In this document: positions 1 through 8,250 of the stretch, in pieces | Layout: every line of letters starts with the position of its first letter | How positions within the stretch are numbered: position 1 is the first letter of the stretch | Assembly: GCF_019160155.1 (NCBI RefSeq) | Contig: NZ_JAFNIH010000019.1 | Location: 434,001 to 498,000 of the forward strand | DNA length: 64,000 nucleotides | Source of the DNA: Pinisolibacter aquiterrae | GTDB lineage: Bacteria; Pseudomonadota; Alphaproteobacteria; Rhizobiales; Ancalomicrobiaceae | Direction: 5' to 3' | The notes under the pieces: generated by a model | What the model was told of the DNA's origin: nothing | Seen by the model: the letters and a program-made list of their open reading frames with translations, nothing else | Database searches by the model: none | Made by a program: the position numbers and the translations under genes

Positions 1-195
1 GGCGGTCAGGAGGCTCCGGCCGTCGGCGGCGACACGGGCGGCGAGAATGCCGCCGTCGTGCGCCTCCACGGTCGGATCCGTCTCGCCGACGACGAGCCGG
101 ACGTGCCCGTCGCCGAGCGCGAAGACCGGCGCCTCGCCGAGGAAGCCGGAGGCGACGACATAGGCGTCGAAGCTGCGCGGATCGATCGTCGGCAT
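1..195 (-). CDS. WD40-repeat protein, N-terminal part only
   Basis: Only the first 65 codons lie in the window; the gene runs off the left edge. The ATG at 195 is five bases after the cobW-type stop codon, so this is the distal gene of the zinc operon. The visible protein has a short lead and then a stretch ending in AHDGGILAARVAADGRSLL, which looks like the start of a WD40 blade (His, Asp-Gly and a following beta strand). A WD40 gene commonly follows a COG0523 GTPase in Rhizobiales, which is family knowledge rather than something visible here. Function is unknown; a scaffold role in metal delivery is a guess. Confidence 0.55.
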   Translation of the reverse strand, partial: MPTIDPRSFDAYVVASGFLGEAPVFALGDGHVRLVVGETDPTVEAHDGGILAARVAADGRSLLTA

Positions 196-199
196 CGCG

Positions 200-1171
200 T
201 CAGGCCGCCTTGCAGGCTTCGAAACCGGCCTTCAGGGCCGCGAAGTCGAGATCGCGGCCGATGAAGACCAGACGCGTGCGGCGCTCCTCGTCGGGCTTCC
301 AGTCGCGCTGGTGATTGCCCTCGACGATCATGTGGACGCCCTGGACCACGTAGCGCTCGGGATCGCCCTTGAAGGCGATGATGCCCTTCATCCGGCGGAT
401 GTTGGGACCCTGTTCCTGGGTCGCCCGGTTGACCCATTCGAAGAAGGGTTCCGGCTCCATGTCGCCGGCCTCGAGGCTGATCGACTTCACCGTCTCGTCG
501 TGGCTGTGATGATCGGCGACGAGGAACTCCGGCTCGACCAGAAGGATCCGGTCGAGATCGAAGGCGCCGCGATCGAGCACTTCGGAGAGATCGACCGCGC
601 AGCGCTCGGTCTCGACGATGCGGGCCTGCGGATTGATCGCCAGGATCTCCGCCTTGACCCGCGCCAGTTCCTCGGCGGAGACGAGATCGACCTTGTTGAG
701 CAGGATCACGTCGGCGAAGGCGACCTGATCCTCGGCCTCGGGGCTGTCCTCGATGCGGGCCATCAGGTTCTTGGCATCGACCACGGTGACGATCGCATCG
801 AGACGCGTCTTGGCGCGCACCTCGTCGTCCATGAAGAAGGTCTGGGCGACCGGCGCGGGATCGGCGAGACCCGTGGTCTCGATGATCACCGCGTCGAACT
901 TGCCCTTGCGCTTCATCAGGCCTTCGAGAATGCGAATGAGATCGCCGCGAACGGTGCAGCAGATGCAGCCGTTGTTCATCTCGAAGATCTCCTCGTCGGT
1001 GTCGACGACCAGGTCGTTGTCGATGCCGACTTCGCCGAACTCGTTGACGATCACCGCATATTTCTTGCCGTGATCCTCCGAGAGGATGCGATTGAGGAGG
1101 GTCGTCTTGCCGGCACCGAGATAGCCGGTGAGCACGGTGACGGGAATGGCCGAAGCGGCGGCGGACGTCAT
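200..1171 (-). CDS. CobW/COG0523-family GTPase, probable zinc metallochaperone
   Basis: The protein (323 aa from the ATG at 1171) carries the marks of COG0523 GTPases: Walker A GYLGAGKT at residues 16-23, the metal-binding CxCC motif CICC at 69-72, a Walker B/ETTGLADP stretch and the guanine-specificity motif NKVD. A His cluster (HHSHD) lies between the GTPase and C-terminal CobW_C domains. Such proteins hydrolyse GTP to deliver metal, usually zinc, to client enzymes in the cytoplasm. Linkage to znuCBA and a Zur-like box argues for zinc rather than cobalt. An in-frame ATG at 1222 would overlap znuA by four bases; I prefer 1171 because homologues begin shortly before the P-loop. Confidence 0.88.
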   Translation of the reverse strand: MTSAAASAIPVTVLTGYLGAGKTTLLNRILSEDHGKKYAVIVNEFGEVGIDNDLVVDTDEEIFEMNNGCICCTVRGDLIRILEGLMKRKGKFDAVIIETTGLADPAPVAQTFFMDDEVRAKTRLDAIVTVVDAKNLMARIEDSPEAEDQVAFADVILLNKVDLVSAEELARVKAEILAINPQARIVETERCAVDLSEVLDRGAFDLDRILLVEPEFLVADHHSHDETVKSISLEAGDMEPEPFFEWVNRATQEQGPNIRRMKGIIAFKGDPERYVVQGVHMIVEGNHQRDWKPDEERRTRLVFIGRDLDFAALKAGFEACKAA

Positions 1172-1218
1172 CGAGGAGGGTTCCTTGTCTCTCGCGAAGC
1201 CCACCGCCGGGCGATCGG

Positions 1219-2172
1219 TCACGAATCGGCCATCGCCGCCGTCAGGAGCTTCACGTTGTTGCGGACCATATCGACATATGTGGAGGCCGGTCCACCCTTT
1301 GGCGAGAGGCTGTCGGAATAGAGTTCCCCACCCAGGACGACACCCGTCTCCTTGGCGATCCGCTTCACCAATCGACCGTCCGTCATGTTCTCGATGAAGA
1401 CGGCGGTGATGTGTTCACGCCGGATCTGGCGGATCAGCGCGGCGACCGCCTTGGCAGAGGGCTCGGCGTCGGTCGACAGACCCTGCGGCGCCACGAATTC
1501 GATGCCGTAGGTCGTGGCGAAATAGCCGAAGGCGTCGTGAGAGGTGATGACCCGCCGCCGCGCCGCCGGCACCGCCGCGATCTTCGCCCGCACCTCGGCG
1601 TCGAGGCCGGCGAGTTCGCTGGTGAAGGCGGCGGCATTGGCTGTGTAGACCTCGCGCCCCTCCGGATCGGCGACGATCAGCGCGTCGCGAATGTTCGCCA
1701 CGTAGAGCTTCACGTTGTCGATCGACTGCCAGGCGTGGGGATCGAAGGCACCGTGATCATGGTCGTGGCCGGCCTTGGCCTCGGCGCCGTGCGCCTCGCC
1801 CTCGTCCTCGGCCTTCTGCGGCACGACGCCCTTGGAGGCGACCACCACCGCCGCCCGGGTTCCCGAGGCGGCGACCAGACGATCCATCCAGCCCTCGAAG
1901 CCGAGCCCGTTGACGAAGACGAGTTTCGCGGCGGCGAGCGTCTTGGCGTCGCTCGGCTTCGGCTGGAACACGTGCGCGTCGCCGTTCGGCCCGACCAGCG
2001 TCGAGATCGTCACCCGCTCGCCGCCGACGCGGGCGATGAGATCGGCCAGGATCGAGAAGGAGGCGACCACCGGCAGGCGGGTCTCGGCGGCGACGGCGAG
2101 CGGCCGGGTCGCGGCGGCGAGCGCCAGCGTGGCGGTGGCGGCGAACAACGAACGACGGGACACTACGATCAT
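1219..2172 (-). CDS. znuA: Zinc ABC transporter, periplasmic substrate-binding protein
   Basis: A 317-aa cluster A-I metal-binding protein. The N-terminus (residues 1-29) is an export signal with a twin-arginine-like start SRRSLF and a hydrophobic Ala/Leu core. Metal-ligand histidines sit in GDAHVFQP, DPHAWQS and TSHDAFGYF, with a late acidic ligand in the YSDSLS region. A charged loop rich in His (AGHDHDHGAFD) precedes the second ligand; this loop is typical of ZnuA and argues for zinc over manganese. It captures zinc in the periplasm and hands it to ZnuB. GGAG lies about 8 bases before the ATG. Confidence 0.9.
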   Translation of the reverse strand: MIVVSRRSLFAATATLALAAATRPLAVAAETRLPVVASFSILADLIARVGGERVTISTLVGPNGDAHVFQPKPSDAKTLAAAKLVFVNGLGFEGWMDRLVAASGTRAAVVVASKGVVPQKAEDEGEAHGAEAKAGHDHDHGAFDPHAWQSIDNVKLYVANIRDALIVADPEGREVYTANAAAFTSELAGLDAEVRAKIAAVPAARRRVITSHDAFGYFATTYGIEFVAPQGLSTDAEPSAKAVAALIRQIRREHITAVFIENMTDGRLVKRIAKETGVVLGGELYSDSLSPKGGPASTYVDMVRNNVKLLTAAMADS

Positions 2173-2242
2173 GGGATCGACTCCACGTTGAGGTCTGCGA
2201 AGGAGGATGAGAGGCGGACCGCGCGTTCGGCGAACGCGCCGG

Positions 2243-3115
2243 TCAGGCTTCCAGATGTCGCCGCCCGAGCCGGGTGGTGACGAGACCGCGTCGCCCGAAC
2301 AAGAGCGAGACGAACCAGATCACCCCGGCCGTCAGCACGATCGACGGACCGGCCGGCAGCGACAGGTGATAGGAGACGACGAGGCCGACGACCGAGGAGA
2401 TCACCCCGATCAACGCCGCCACGGCGATCGTCGCGGTCGGGTCGTCGACCCAGGACCGCGCCCCGGCCGCCGGCAACATCATCAGCCCGACCGCCATCAG
2501 CGTGCCGAGCGCATGGAAGCCGCCGACCAGATTGAGCACCACCACGCCCATGAAGACGAGGTGGACCGAGGCCCCGACCCGCCCGCCGACCGCGCGCAGG
2601 AAGCCCGGATCGATCGAATCGAGCACCAGCGGCCGCGCGATGATCGCGAAGACGATCAGCGTCGCCGTCGAGATCCCGGCGATCAGCATCAGCGCGTCGT
2701 CGTCGAGCGCCAGCACCGAGCCGAACAGCACGTGCAGGAGGTCGACGTTCGACCCGCGCAGGGAGACGATGGTGACGCCGAGCGCCAGCGACAGGAGATA
2801 GAAGGCGGCGAGCGAGGCGTCCTCGCCCAGCACCGACGAGCGCGCCACCGCCCCCGCCGCCACCGCCACCGCGACGCCGGCGATCAATCCGCCGAGCGTC
2901 ATCGCCGTCAGCGACAGGCCGGCGAAGAGATAGCCGATCGCCGCGCCGGGCAGGATCGCGTGGCTCATCGCGTCGCCGGTCAGCGACATCCGCCGGAGCA
3001 TCAACATCACCCCGATCGGGGCCGCCGCCAGCGCCAGCGCCACCGAGCCGACCAGCGCCCGCCGCATGAATTCGAAGTCGGCGAAGGGCGCGATCAGGAG
3101 ATCGTATGCGGTCAT
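2243..3115 (-). CDS. znuB: Zinc ABC transporter permease
   Basis: A 290-aa protein of the ABC-3 (ZnuB/MntB) family with about eight to nine hydrophobic segments and the family hallmark around DAMSHAILPGAAIGYLF near residue 50. It forms the inner-membrane channel for zinc, paired with ZnuA and ZnuC. It sits 43 bases after znuC and 70 before znuA in the same direction. The short C-terminal tail is basic. A manganese or iron specificity cannot be excluded from the permease alone; the His-rich loop of ZnuA and the Zur-like box favour zinc. Confidence 0.9.
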   Translation of the reverse strand: MTAYDLLIAPFADFEFMRRALVGSVALALAAAPIGVMLMLRRMSLTGDAMSHAILPGAAIGYLFAGLSLTAMTLGGLIAGVAVAVAAGAVARSSVLGEDASLAAFYLLSLALGVTIVSLRGSNVDLLHVLFGSVLALDDDALMLIAGISTATLIVFAIIARPLVLDSIDPGFLRAVGGRVGASVHLVFMGVVVLNLVGGFHALGTLMAVGLMMLPAAGARSWVDDPTATIAVAALIGVISSVVGLVVSYHLSLPAGPSIVLTAGVIWFVSLLFGRRGLVTTRLGRRHLEA

Positions 3116-3158
3116 GATGTCCTCGGGTCGAGCGACGGAGCAGGGAGCGTGACGAGCG

Positions 3159-3899
3159 TCAGGACGCGCGCGCGCAGACGTGCGCGTGAGTATCGAAGGC
3201 CTCGATCATCCGCTGCGCCCGCGCCAAATGGGCGTCCGAGACGACCTCCGCCGTCGGCCCCCAGGCGACCGGCTCGCGGGCGAGAAGCAACGTTTCGGGG
3301 AAATGCTCGGCGACCAGCGCCATGTCGTGCGAGACCGCCACCACCGTGCGCCCCTCGCCGTGCCAGCGATGGACCAGAACCAGGAGATCGGCCACGGTGC
3401 GCGCGTCGACCGCATTGAAGGGCTCGTCGAGCAGAATCACCGCCGCGTCCTGCAACACCAGCCGCGCGAACATCGCCCGCTGCATCTGCCCGCCCGAGAG
3501 CGTCCCGATCGACCGCGTCTCGAACCCCTCGAGCCCGACCGCCGCCAGCGCCTCGCCGATCCGCGCCCGTTCCGCCGGCCCGATGCCGCCGAAGGCGCCG
3601 ATCCGCCGCCACGCCCCCATCGCCACGAAATCGTAGAGCGACAACGGGAAACGCCGATCGATCTCCGCCACCTGCGGCAGATGGGCGATCGCCTTGGGCT
3701 CGACCCCGTGGAGCCGGATCGCCCCGCCGATCGGCCGGACCGCGCCGACGATGCCCTTGAGGAGCGTCGACTTGCCCGCCCCGTTCGGCCCGATCACCGC
3801 GGTCAGACTGCCGCGCGCGATCGCGCCGGTGAGATGATGCACCGCCGGATGGCGGTCGTAACCGAGGGTGAGATCCTCGAACTCGATCAGCGCGCTCAC
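3159..3899 (-). CDS. znuC: Zinc ABC transporter ATP-binding protein
   Basis: A 246-aa ABC ATPase. Visible motifs in order are Walker A GPNGAGKST, signature LSGGQMQRA, Walker B VILLDEPF and H-loop VSHDMAL. The GTG start at 3899 overlaps the stop of the upstream small gene by four bases (GTGA), which both fixes the start and suggests translational coupling. The C-terminus ends in DTHAHVCARAS, with histidines and a cysteine that may respond to metal; this last point is inference. It powers zinc import through ZnuB. Confidence 0.9.
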   Translation of the reverse strand: MSALIEFEDLTLGYDRHPAVHHLTGAIARGSLTAVIGPNGAGKSTLLKGIVGAVRPIGGAIRLHGVEPKAIAHLPQVAEIDRRFPLSLYDFVAMGAWRRIGAFGGIGPAERARIGEALAAVGLEGFETRSIGTLSGGQMQRAMFARLVLQDAAVILLDEPFNAVDARTVADLLVLVHRWHGEGRTVVAVSHDMALVAEHFPETLLLAREPVAWGPTAEVVSDAHLARAQRMIEAFDTHAHVCARAS

Positions 3900-4270
3900 G
3901 GCAGCACCGCCGGCACGATCGGAGCGCTGGCCCACAGCACCGCCAGCCAGACGAGAACGGAGAGCCCGCCGGCGACCGCCAGCCGCGACGCCACCGACGC
4001 CTGCACCATCGAGAAACGCGGCACAGTCACGCCCCGAACCGCCCCGTGCGCGTGTCCATGCTCCGGCGCGGGACCGTGATCGTGCCCGTGTTCGGCCTCG
4101 ACCGCATGATCGGCCGCGTGCGCATGACGATCGCCGCCATGATCCCCGAGCCCCTCGATGCGGGCTTGCGCCGACACCGAAACGGGACCATGTGCGGAGG
4201 GGGCGGGACCGAGGTCCCGACCCGAGAGGATCCCGACCGGACGCGGGGCGAGAGAGGCTGTCGTGCTCAT
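3896..4270 (-). CDS. Small His-rich single-pass membrane protein leading the znu operon
   Basis: A 124-aa protein that I do not recognise by name. Residues about 40-75 are strongly enriched in His with Asp/Glu (GDHGGDRHAHAADHAVEAEH, then GHDHG and EHGHAHG). A single hydrophobic segment (LAVAGGLSVLVWLAVLWASA) lies close to the C-terminus, so it should be tail-anchored in the inner membrane. Its stop overlaps the znuC start, and it is the first gene behind the Zur-like box, so a zinc-binding or zinc-relay role is likely but unproven. There is almost no room for a ribosome-binding site between box and ATG, so the message may be leaderless or the true start may lie further in. Confidence 0.65.
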   Translation of the reverse strand: MSTTASLAPRPVGILSGRDLGPAPSAHGPVSVSAQARIEGLGDHGGDRHAHAADHAVEAEHGHDHGPAPEHGHAHGAVRGVTVPRFSMVQASVASRLAVAGGLSVLVWLAVLWASAPIVPAVLP

Positions 4271-4276
4271 GGAGGA

Positions 4277-4291
4277 TGTTATAACGTAACA
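4277..4291. promoter_or_regulatory. Zur-like operator
   Basis: TGTTATAACGTAACA is a near-perfect inverted repeat with outer arms TGTTA/TAACA. It closely resembles alphaproteobacterial Zur boxes (GTTATAnnATAAC type). It sits 6 bases before the first znu-operon ATG and about 110 bases before hemH on the other strand. Zinc-bound Zur would repress the operon here. An effect on hemH is possible but not supported by position. Confidence 0.7.
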
Positions 4292-4402
4292 CTTCGAGGC
4301 CGGCAAGCCCGTCCGCCCGCCGTCATCGTCCCGGAAACATTTTCGCCCACCCTCGTGTAGACTGGGTAAAAGTCGAATCCTCACCCGGAGCCGCCCGTCC
4401 CG

Positions 4403-5452
4403 ATGCCCCCGACCACCGCGCCCTCCCCTTCGCCCCGGCCCGCCGATCATCCGGCGGTGGAGAGCGGCCGTGTCGGTGTCCTCCTGGTCAATCTCGGCAC
4501 GCCGGACGGCACCGACTACTGGTCGATGCGGCGCTATCTGAAGGAGTTCCTCTCCGACCGCCGCGTCATCGAGGTGCCGCGCGCGATCTGGTGGGTCATC
4601 CTCAACGGCATCATCCTGACCACCCGGCCGGCGAGGAAGGGGCGCGACTACGCGACCATCTGGAACCGGGAGCGGAACGAAGGCCCGCTCAAGACCATCA
4701 CCCGCGCCCAGGCCGAGCGCCTCGCCGAGCGGCTCGATCGCGACGACGACCGCCTCGTCGTCGATTGGGCGATGCGCTACGGCAACCCGTCGATCGCCGA
4801 GCGCCTCGACGCGCTTCTGGCGCGCGGCTGCGAGCGCATCCTGGTGGTGCCGCTCTATCCGCAATATGCCGCCGCCACCACCGCGACCGTCGCCGACGCC
4901 GCCTTCGACGCGCTGAAGACCATGCGCCGCCAGCCGGCGGTCCGCATCGCCCCGCCCTGGCACGACGACCCGACCTACGTCTCGGCGATCGCCACCTCGC
5001 TGGCGAACGACCTCGCCGCCCTCGATTGGGAGCCGGAGGTGATCGTCGCCTCGTTCCACGGCATCCCCGAGAGCTATTTCGAGAAGGGCGATCCCTATTT
5101 CTGCCACTGCGCCAAGACCATGCGGCTCCTGCGCGAGGCGACCGGATACGACGAGACGCGCTTGCGGATGACCTTCCAGTCGCGCTTCGGCAAGGCGGAA
5201 TGGCTGCGCCCCTATACCGACGAGACCATCGCCGCGCTGGCCCGATCCGGCGTGAGGCGTCTGGTCGCGATCACCCCCGGCTTCGCCGCCGACTGTCTCG
5301 AGACGATCGAGGAGATCGGTCACGAGAACGCGGAGATCTTCCGCGCCGCCGGCGGCGAGAAGTTTCACCGTGTCGCCTGTCTCAACGACGGACCGCTCGG
5401 CCTCGACGTGATCGAGACCGTGGTCCGCCGCGAGCTCGGCGGCTGGATCTAG
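4403..5452 (+). CDS. hemH: Ferrochelatase
   Basis: A 349-aa ferrochelatase, the usual bacterial length, which inserts ferrous iron into protoporphyrin IX as the last step of haem synthesis. Visible signatures are LLVNLGTPDG at the start of the fold, the catalytic SFHGIPESYFEKGDPY segment with its His, the CHCAKT cysteines just after it, and TPGFAADCLETIEEIG with the conserved Glu residues near the C-terminus. It is divergent from the znu operon and followed by an SPFH/NfeD pair 62 bases downstream. Confidence 0.95.
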   Translation: MPPTTAPSPSPRPADHPAVESGRVGVLLVNLGTPDGTDYWSMRRYLKEFLSDRRVIEVPRAIWWVILNGIILTTRPARKGRDYATIWNRERNEGPLKTITRAQAERLAERLDRDDDRLVVDWAMRYGNPSIAERLDALLARGCERILVVPLYPQYAAATTATVADAAFDALKTMRRQPAVRIAPPWHDDPTYVSAIATSLANDLAALDWEPEVIVASFHGIPESYFEKGDPYFCHCAKTMRLLREATGYDETRLRMTFQSRFGKAEWLRPYTDETIAALARSGVRRLVAITPGFAADCLETIEEIGHENAEIFRAAGGEKFHRVACLNDGPLGLDVIETVVRRELGGWI

Positions 5453-5457
5453 AGGAG

Positions 5458-5475
5458 GAGCGGCCCCGGCCGCTC
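5458..5475. other. Perfect inverted repeat downstream of hemH
   Basis: GAGCGGCC-CC-GGCCGCTC is an 8-bp perfect stem with a two-base spacer just after the hemH stop, followed by a second short hairpin (CCGTGG/CCACGG, 5482-5497). Neither has a T tract, so it may attenuate or process the transcript rather than end it. Confidence 0.35.
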
Positions 5476-5514
5476 TCGCGCCGTGGAGGCCCACGGCCGA
5501 CAGGGAGGAAGTCC

Positions 5515-6480
5515 ATGCCCCTTTCCGGTTTCGACATCGTCGTCGTCGCCTTCGTGGCGGTCGTCGTCCTGGTCTTCTTCGCCGGCGTCAAGACGGTGCC
5601 TCAGGGCCAGAACTGGACGGTCGAGCGCTTCGGCCGCTACACCCGCACCCTGAAGCCCGGCCTCAACGTCATCGTTCCCTTCATCGACCGGATCGGCGCC
5701 AAGCTCTCGGTGATGGAACAGGTCCTCGACGTGCCGACCCAGGAGGTCATCACCAAGGACAACGCCACCGTCGCCGTCGACGGCGTCGCCTTCTACCAGA
5801 TCCTCGACGCGGCCCGCGCCGCCTACGAAGTGCAACAGCTCGAGATCGCCATCCTCAACCTGACCATGACCAACATCCGTACCGTCATGGGCTCGATGGA
5901 ACTCGACCTGCTGCTCTCCCACCGCGACGAGATCAACACCAAACTGCTCCACGTCGTCGACGCCGCCGCCGAGGCCTGGGGCCTCAAGGTGACCCGCATC
6001 GAGATCAAGGACATCGTACCGCCGGCCGACCTCGTCGCCTCGATGGGCCGCCAGATGAAGGCCGAACGCGACAAGCGCGCCGCCATTCTCGAGTCGGAAG
6101 GCATGCGTCAGTCCGAGATCCTCAAGGCCGAGGGCCAGAAGCAGGCGCTGATCCTCGCCGCCGAGGGCCGCCGCGAGGCCGCCTTCCGCGACGCCGAGGC
6201 GCGCGAGCGCGCGGCGGAGGCCGAGGCCAAGGCGACCGAGATGGTCTCCAAGGCGATCGCCGAGGGCGACGTCCAGGCGATCAACTACTTCGTCGCCCAG
6301 AAATACGTGGAGGCGCTCGGCCATCTCGCCTCCGCCCCCAATCAGAAGGTCCTGATGCTGCCGGTCGACGCCACCTCGATCCTCGGATCGATCGCCGGCA
6401 TCGCCGAAATCGCCAAGGCGACCTTCGGCGAGGGCGGCGAGCAGCGCCGCCGCCCCGGCGTGCCGGACACGCGTGGCTGA
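5515..6480 (+). CDS. SPFH/Band 7 (paraslipin/stomatin-type) membrane protein
   Basis: A 321-aa SPFH protein. An N-terminal membrane segment (residues 6-24) is followed by the Band 7 domain (about 27-190, with VPQGQNWTVERFGRY and VDVPTQEV-like motifs) and a long Ala/Glu/Arg-rich coiled coil (190-260) and C-terminal tail. It should oligomerise in detergent-resistant membrane domains and influence membrane proteolysis or fluidity. The downstream nfeD-like gene starts 18 bases later; SPFH-NfeD pairs are a well-known operon. GGAGG precedes the ATG. The HflK/HflC group is unlikely because there is no partner hflC. Confidence 0.9.
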   Translation: MPLSGFDIVVVAFVAVVVLVFFAGVKTVPQGQNWTVERFGRYTRTLKPGLNVIVPFIDRIGAKLSVMEQVLDVPTQEVITKDNATVAVDGVAFYQILDAARAAYEVQQLEIAILNLTMTNIRTVMGSMELDLLLSHRDEINTKLLHVVDAAAEAWGLKVTRIEIKDIVPPADLVASMGRQMKAERDKRAAILESEGMRQSEILKAEGQKQALILAAEGRREAAFRDAEARERAAEAEAKATEMVSKAIAEGDVQAINYFVAQKYVEALGHLASAPNQKVLMLPVDATSILGSIAGIAEIAKATFGEGGEQRRRPGVPDTRG

Positions 6481-6498
6481 CGGCTCAGGGAGACTTCC

Positions 6499-6954
6499 AT
6501 GCTCGACGGTCTCGAAACCCTGTTTCTGCGATACGGCGCCTGGAGTTGGTGGCTGCTCGGCCTCCTGCTCCTCGGCCTGGAGATCGTGATGCCCGGCTTC
6601 GTGCTGATCTGGTTCGGCGCCGCCGCCGTCCTGATCGGCGTCCTGGCGTTGGCGGTCGACTGGTCGGTGCGAACCCTCGCCATCATCTGGGCGATCCTGT
6701 CGATCGTCCTCCTGATCGTCGGCCGCCGCGTCATGAAGCGCTCGGAGACGGAGTCCGAGGATCCGCTCCTCAACGACCGCGCCGGCCGACTCGTCGGCCG
6801 CGCCTTCACCCTCGAGGAGCCGCTCGGCGAGAACGGCGGCCGCCTCACCATCGACGACACCAATTGGCGCATTCGCGGGCCGCTCCTGCCGGTGGGCACC
6901 CGCGTCGTCGTGCGCGCCGTCGAGGGAACCGTATTGGTCGTCGAGGCGGCCTGA
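6499..6954 (+). CDS. NfeD-family membrane protein (short form)
   Basis: A 151-aa protein with three hydrophobic segments in the first 75 residues (starting WSWWLLGLLLLGLEIVMPGF) and a soluble C-terminal beta-rich OB-like domain (about 90-151, GRLVGRAFTL to GTVLVVEA). This is the short NfeD form without a ClpP-like protease domain. It works with the adjacent SPFH protein in membrane domain organisation or quality control. AGGGAGA lies before the ATG. Confidence 0.88.
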   Translation: MLDGLETLFLRYGAWSWWLLGLLLLGLEIVMPGFVLIWFGAAAVLIGVLALAVDWSVRTLAIIWAILSIVLLIVGRRVMKRSETESEDPLLNDRAGRLVGRAFTLEEPLGENGGRLTIDDTNWRIRGPLLPVGTRVVVRAVEGTVLVVEAA

Positions 6955-6960
6955 GACCCC

Positions 6961-7108
6961 GGGTCGCCCACGGGCGACCCTCTTCCTGCCTCGCGGCCGC
7001 TCGGGCGACCCTCTTCCTGCTTCGGGGTCGCCTCAGGCGACGCTCTGCCTGGTTTGGGGTCGCCTCAGGCGACGCTCTGTCTGGTTTGGGGTCGCCTCAG
7101 GCGACCCC
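6961..7108. repeat. Tandem ~32-bp hairpin repeats between convergent genes
   Basis: About five head-to-tail units of 31-32 bp. Units starting at 7024, 7056 and 7088 are almost identical (GGGGTCGCCTCAGGCGACGC and so on); the two before (6961, 6993) are diverged. Each has a GTCGCC/GGCGAC type palindrome. The last copy runs into the 3' end of kpsF and includes its stop codon. The array lies between nfeD (plus) and kpsF (minus) and could act as a bidirectional transcription stop. There are no spacers, so it is not CRISPR. Confidence 0.8.
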
Positions 7109-8065
7109 GGCGCGCAGCAGATCGTGGACGTGGACGACGCCGACCGGGCGTTCGTCCTCGACCACCAGCAGCGCCGTGATCGACGACACGTTCAAGGTCG
7201 CAATCACCCGACCGAGCAGGGCATCGGGGCGGGTGGTCTTCGGATTGCGGGTCATGACGTCGTCGACCCGCTGTTCCAAGAGATTGGGCGAGAGATGGCG
7301 GCGCAGGTCGCCGTCGGTGACGATCCCGATCAGCCGGCCCTCGGCATCGACCACGCCGACGCAGCCGAAGCCCTTGCCGGTCATCGCGATGATCGCCTCG
7401 CTCATCGGCGTGCCCGAGGCGACGACCGGCACCCGGTCGCCGACGTGCATGACGTCGCGCACCGTCCGGAGCGACGAGCCGAGCTTACCGCCCGGATGGA
7501 ACACCCGGAAATCCTCCGGCGTGAAGGAGCGCCCCTCGAGCAGCGCCACCGCCAGCGCGTCGCCGATCGCCAGTTGCAGCGTCGTCGAGGTGGTCGGCGC
7601 CAGCCCGTGCGGACAGGCCTCCTCGGCGCGCGGCAGCTCGAGCACCACCGTCGCCGCGCGTCCGAGCGTCGAGGTCGCCTTCGAGGTCACCGCGATCAGC
7701 GTCACGTCGAACCGCGCCGCATAGGCGAGGATCGGCGCGAGCTCCGCCGATTCCCCCGACCACGACAGCGCCAGCACCACGTCGCCGTGCGCGATCATGC
7801 CGAGATCGCCGTGCCCGGCCTCGGCCGCATGGACGAAATAGGCCTGTGTTCCCGTCGAGGCGAGCGTGGCGGCGATCTTGCGCCCGACATGGCCGCTCTT
7901 GCCCATGCCGGTGACGATCACCCGCGCCGCCGGATCGGCCATGAACTCGACCGCGCGGACCAGCGCCGTGCCGAGATCTCCGTCGAGGGCGGCGGCGAGC
8001 GCCTCCAGGCCGCGAGTTTCGGTGGCGATCGTGCGCCGTGCCGAGGCGAGACTGTCTGGTTTCAT
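7097..8065 (-). CDS. kpsF: Arabinose-5-phosphate isomerase (KpsF/GutQ family)
   Basis: A 322-aa protein with an N-terminal SIS sugar-isomerase domain (about 35-175; VTGMGKSGHVGRKIAATLASTG and SWSGESAE) and two CBS domains (about 200-320; DVMHVGDRVPVV and DVMTRNPKTTRP). It converts ribulose-5-phosphate to arabinose-5-phosphate, the first step to Kdo for lipopolysaccharide. The domain order and length match KdsD/KpsF. The start at 8065 (MKPDSLASARR) is chosen over an upstream in-frame ATG at 8212 because homologues start here. Its 3' end carries part of the tandem repeat. Confidence 0.9.
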   Translation of the reverse strand: MKPDSLASARRTIATETRGLEALAAALDGDLGTALVRAVEFMADPAARVIVTGMGKSGHVGRKIAATLASTGTQAYFVHAAEAGHGDLGMIAHGDVVLALSWSGESAELAPILAYAARFDVTLIAVTSKATSTLGRAATVVLELPRAEEACPHGLAPTTSTTLQLAIGDALAVALLEGRSFTPEDFRVFHPGGKLGSSLRTVRDVMHVGDRVPVVASGTPMSEAIIAMTGKGFGCVGVVDAEGRLIGIVTDGDLRRHLSPNLLEQRVDDVMTRNPKTTRPDALLGRVIATLNVSSITALLVVEDERPVGVVHVHDLLRAGVA

Positions 8066-8250
8066 CCTGAGGATCCTTGACCCGAGGCCGCGCCGAAACC
8101 GTCGCCGCCATGGTGTGGGGGTCGCCTCTCTACCACGTTTCGCCGGCGCGCCAAGGCGCCGCGCGGTCGCGCCCCCTCCCCCCGCGAGAACCGGCAAGAA
8201 AGCGTTAACCACTTCCCTTTACCTTTCGGCAAGAAACCGCGACCCGACCC

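Noticed and set aside
6961..7108. CRISPR-like array
   Set aside because: The units are contiguous tandem repeats without unique spacers and there are no cas genes.
8206..8225. A CtrA site in front of the outer-membrane barrel gene (GTTAACCACTTCCCTTTACC)
   Set aside because: Only one TTAA half-site is present at the right spacing; the second position does not match.
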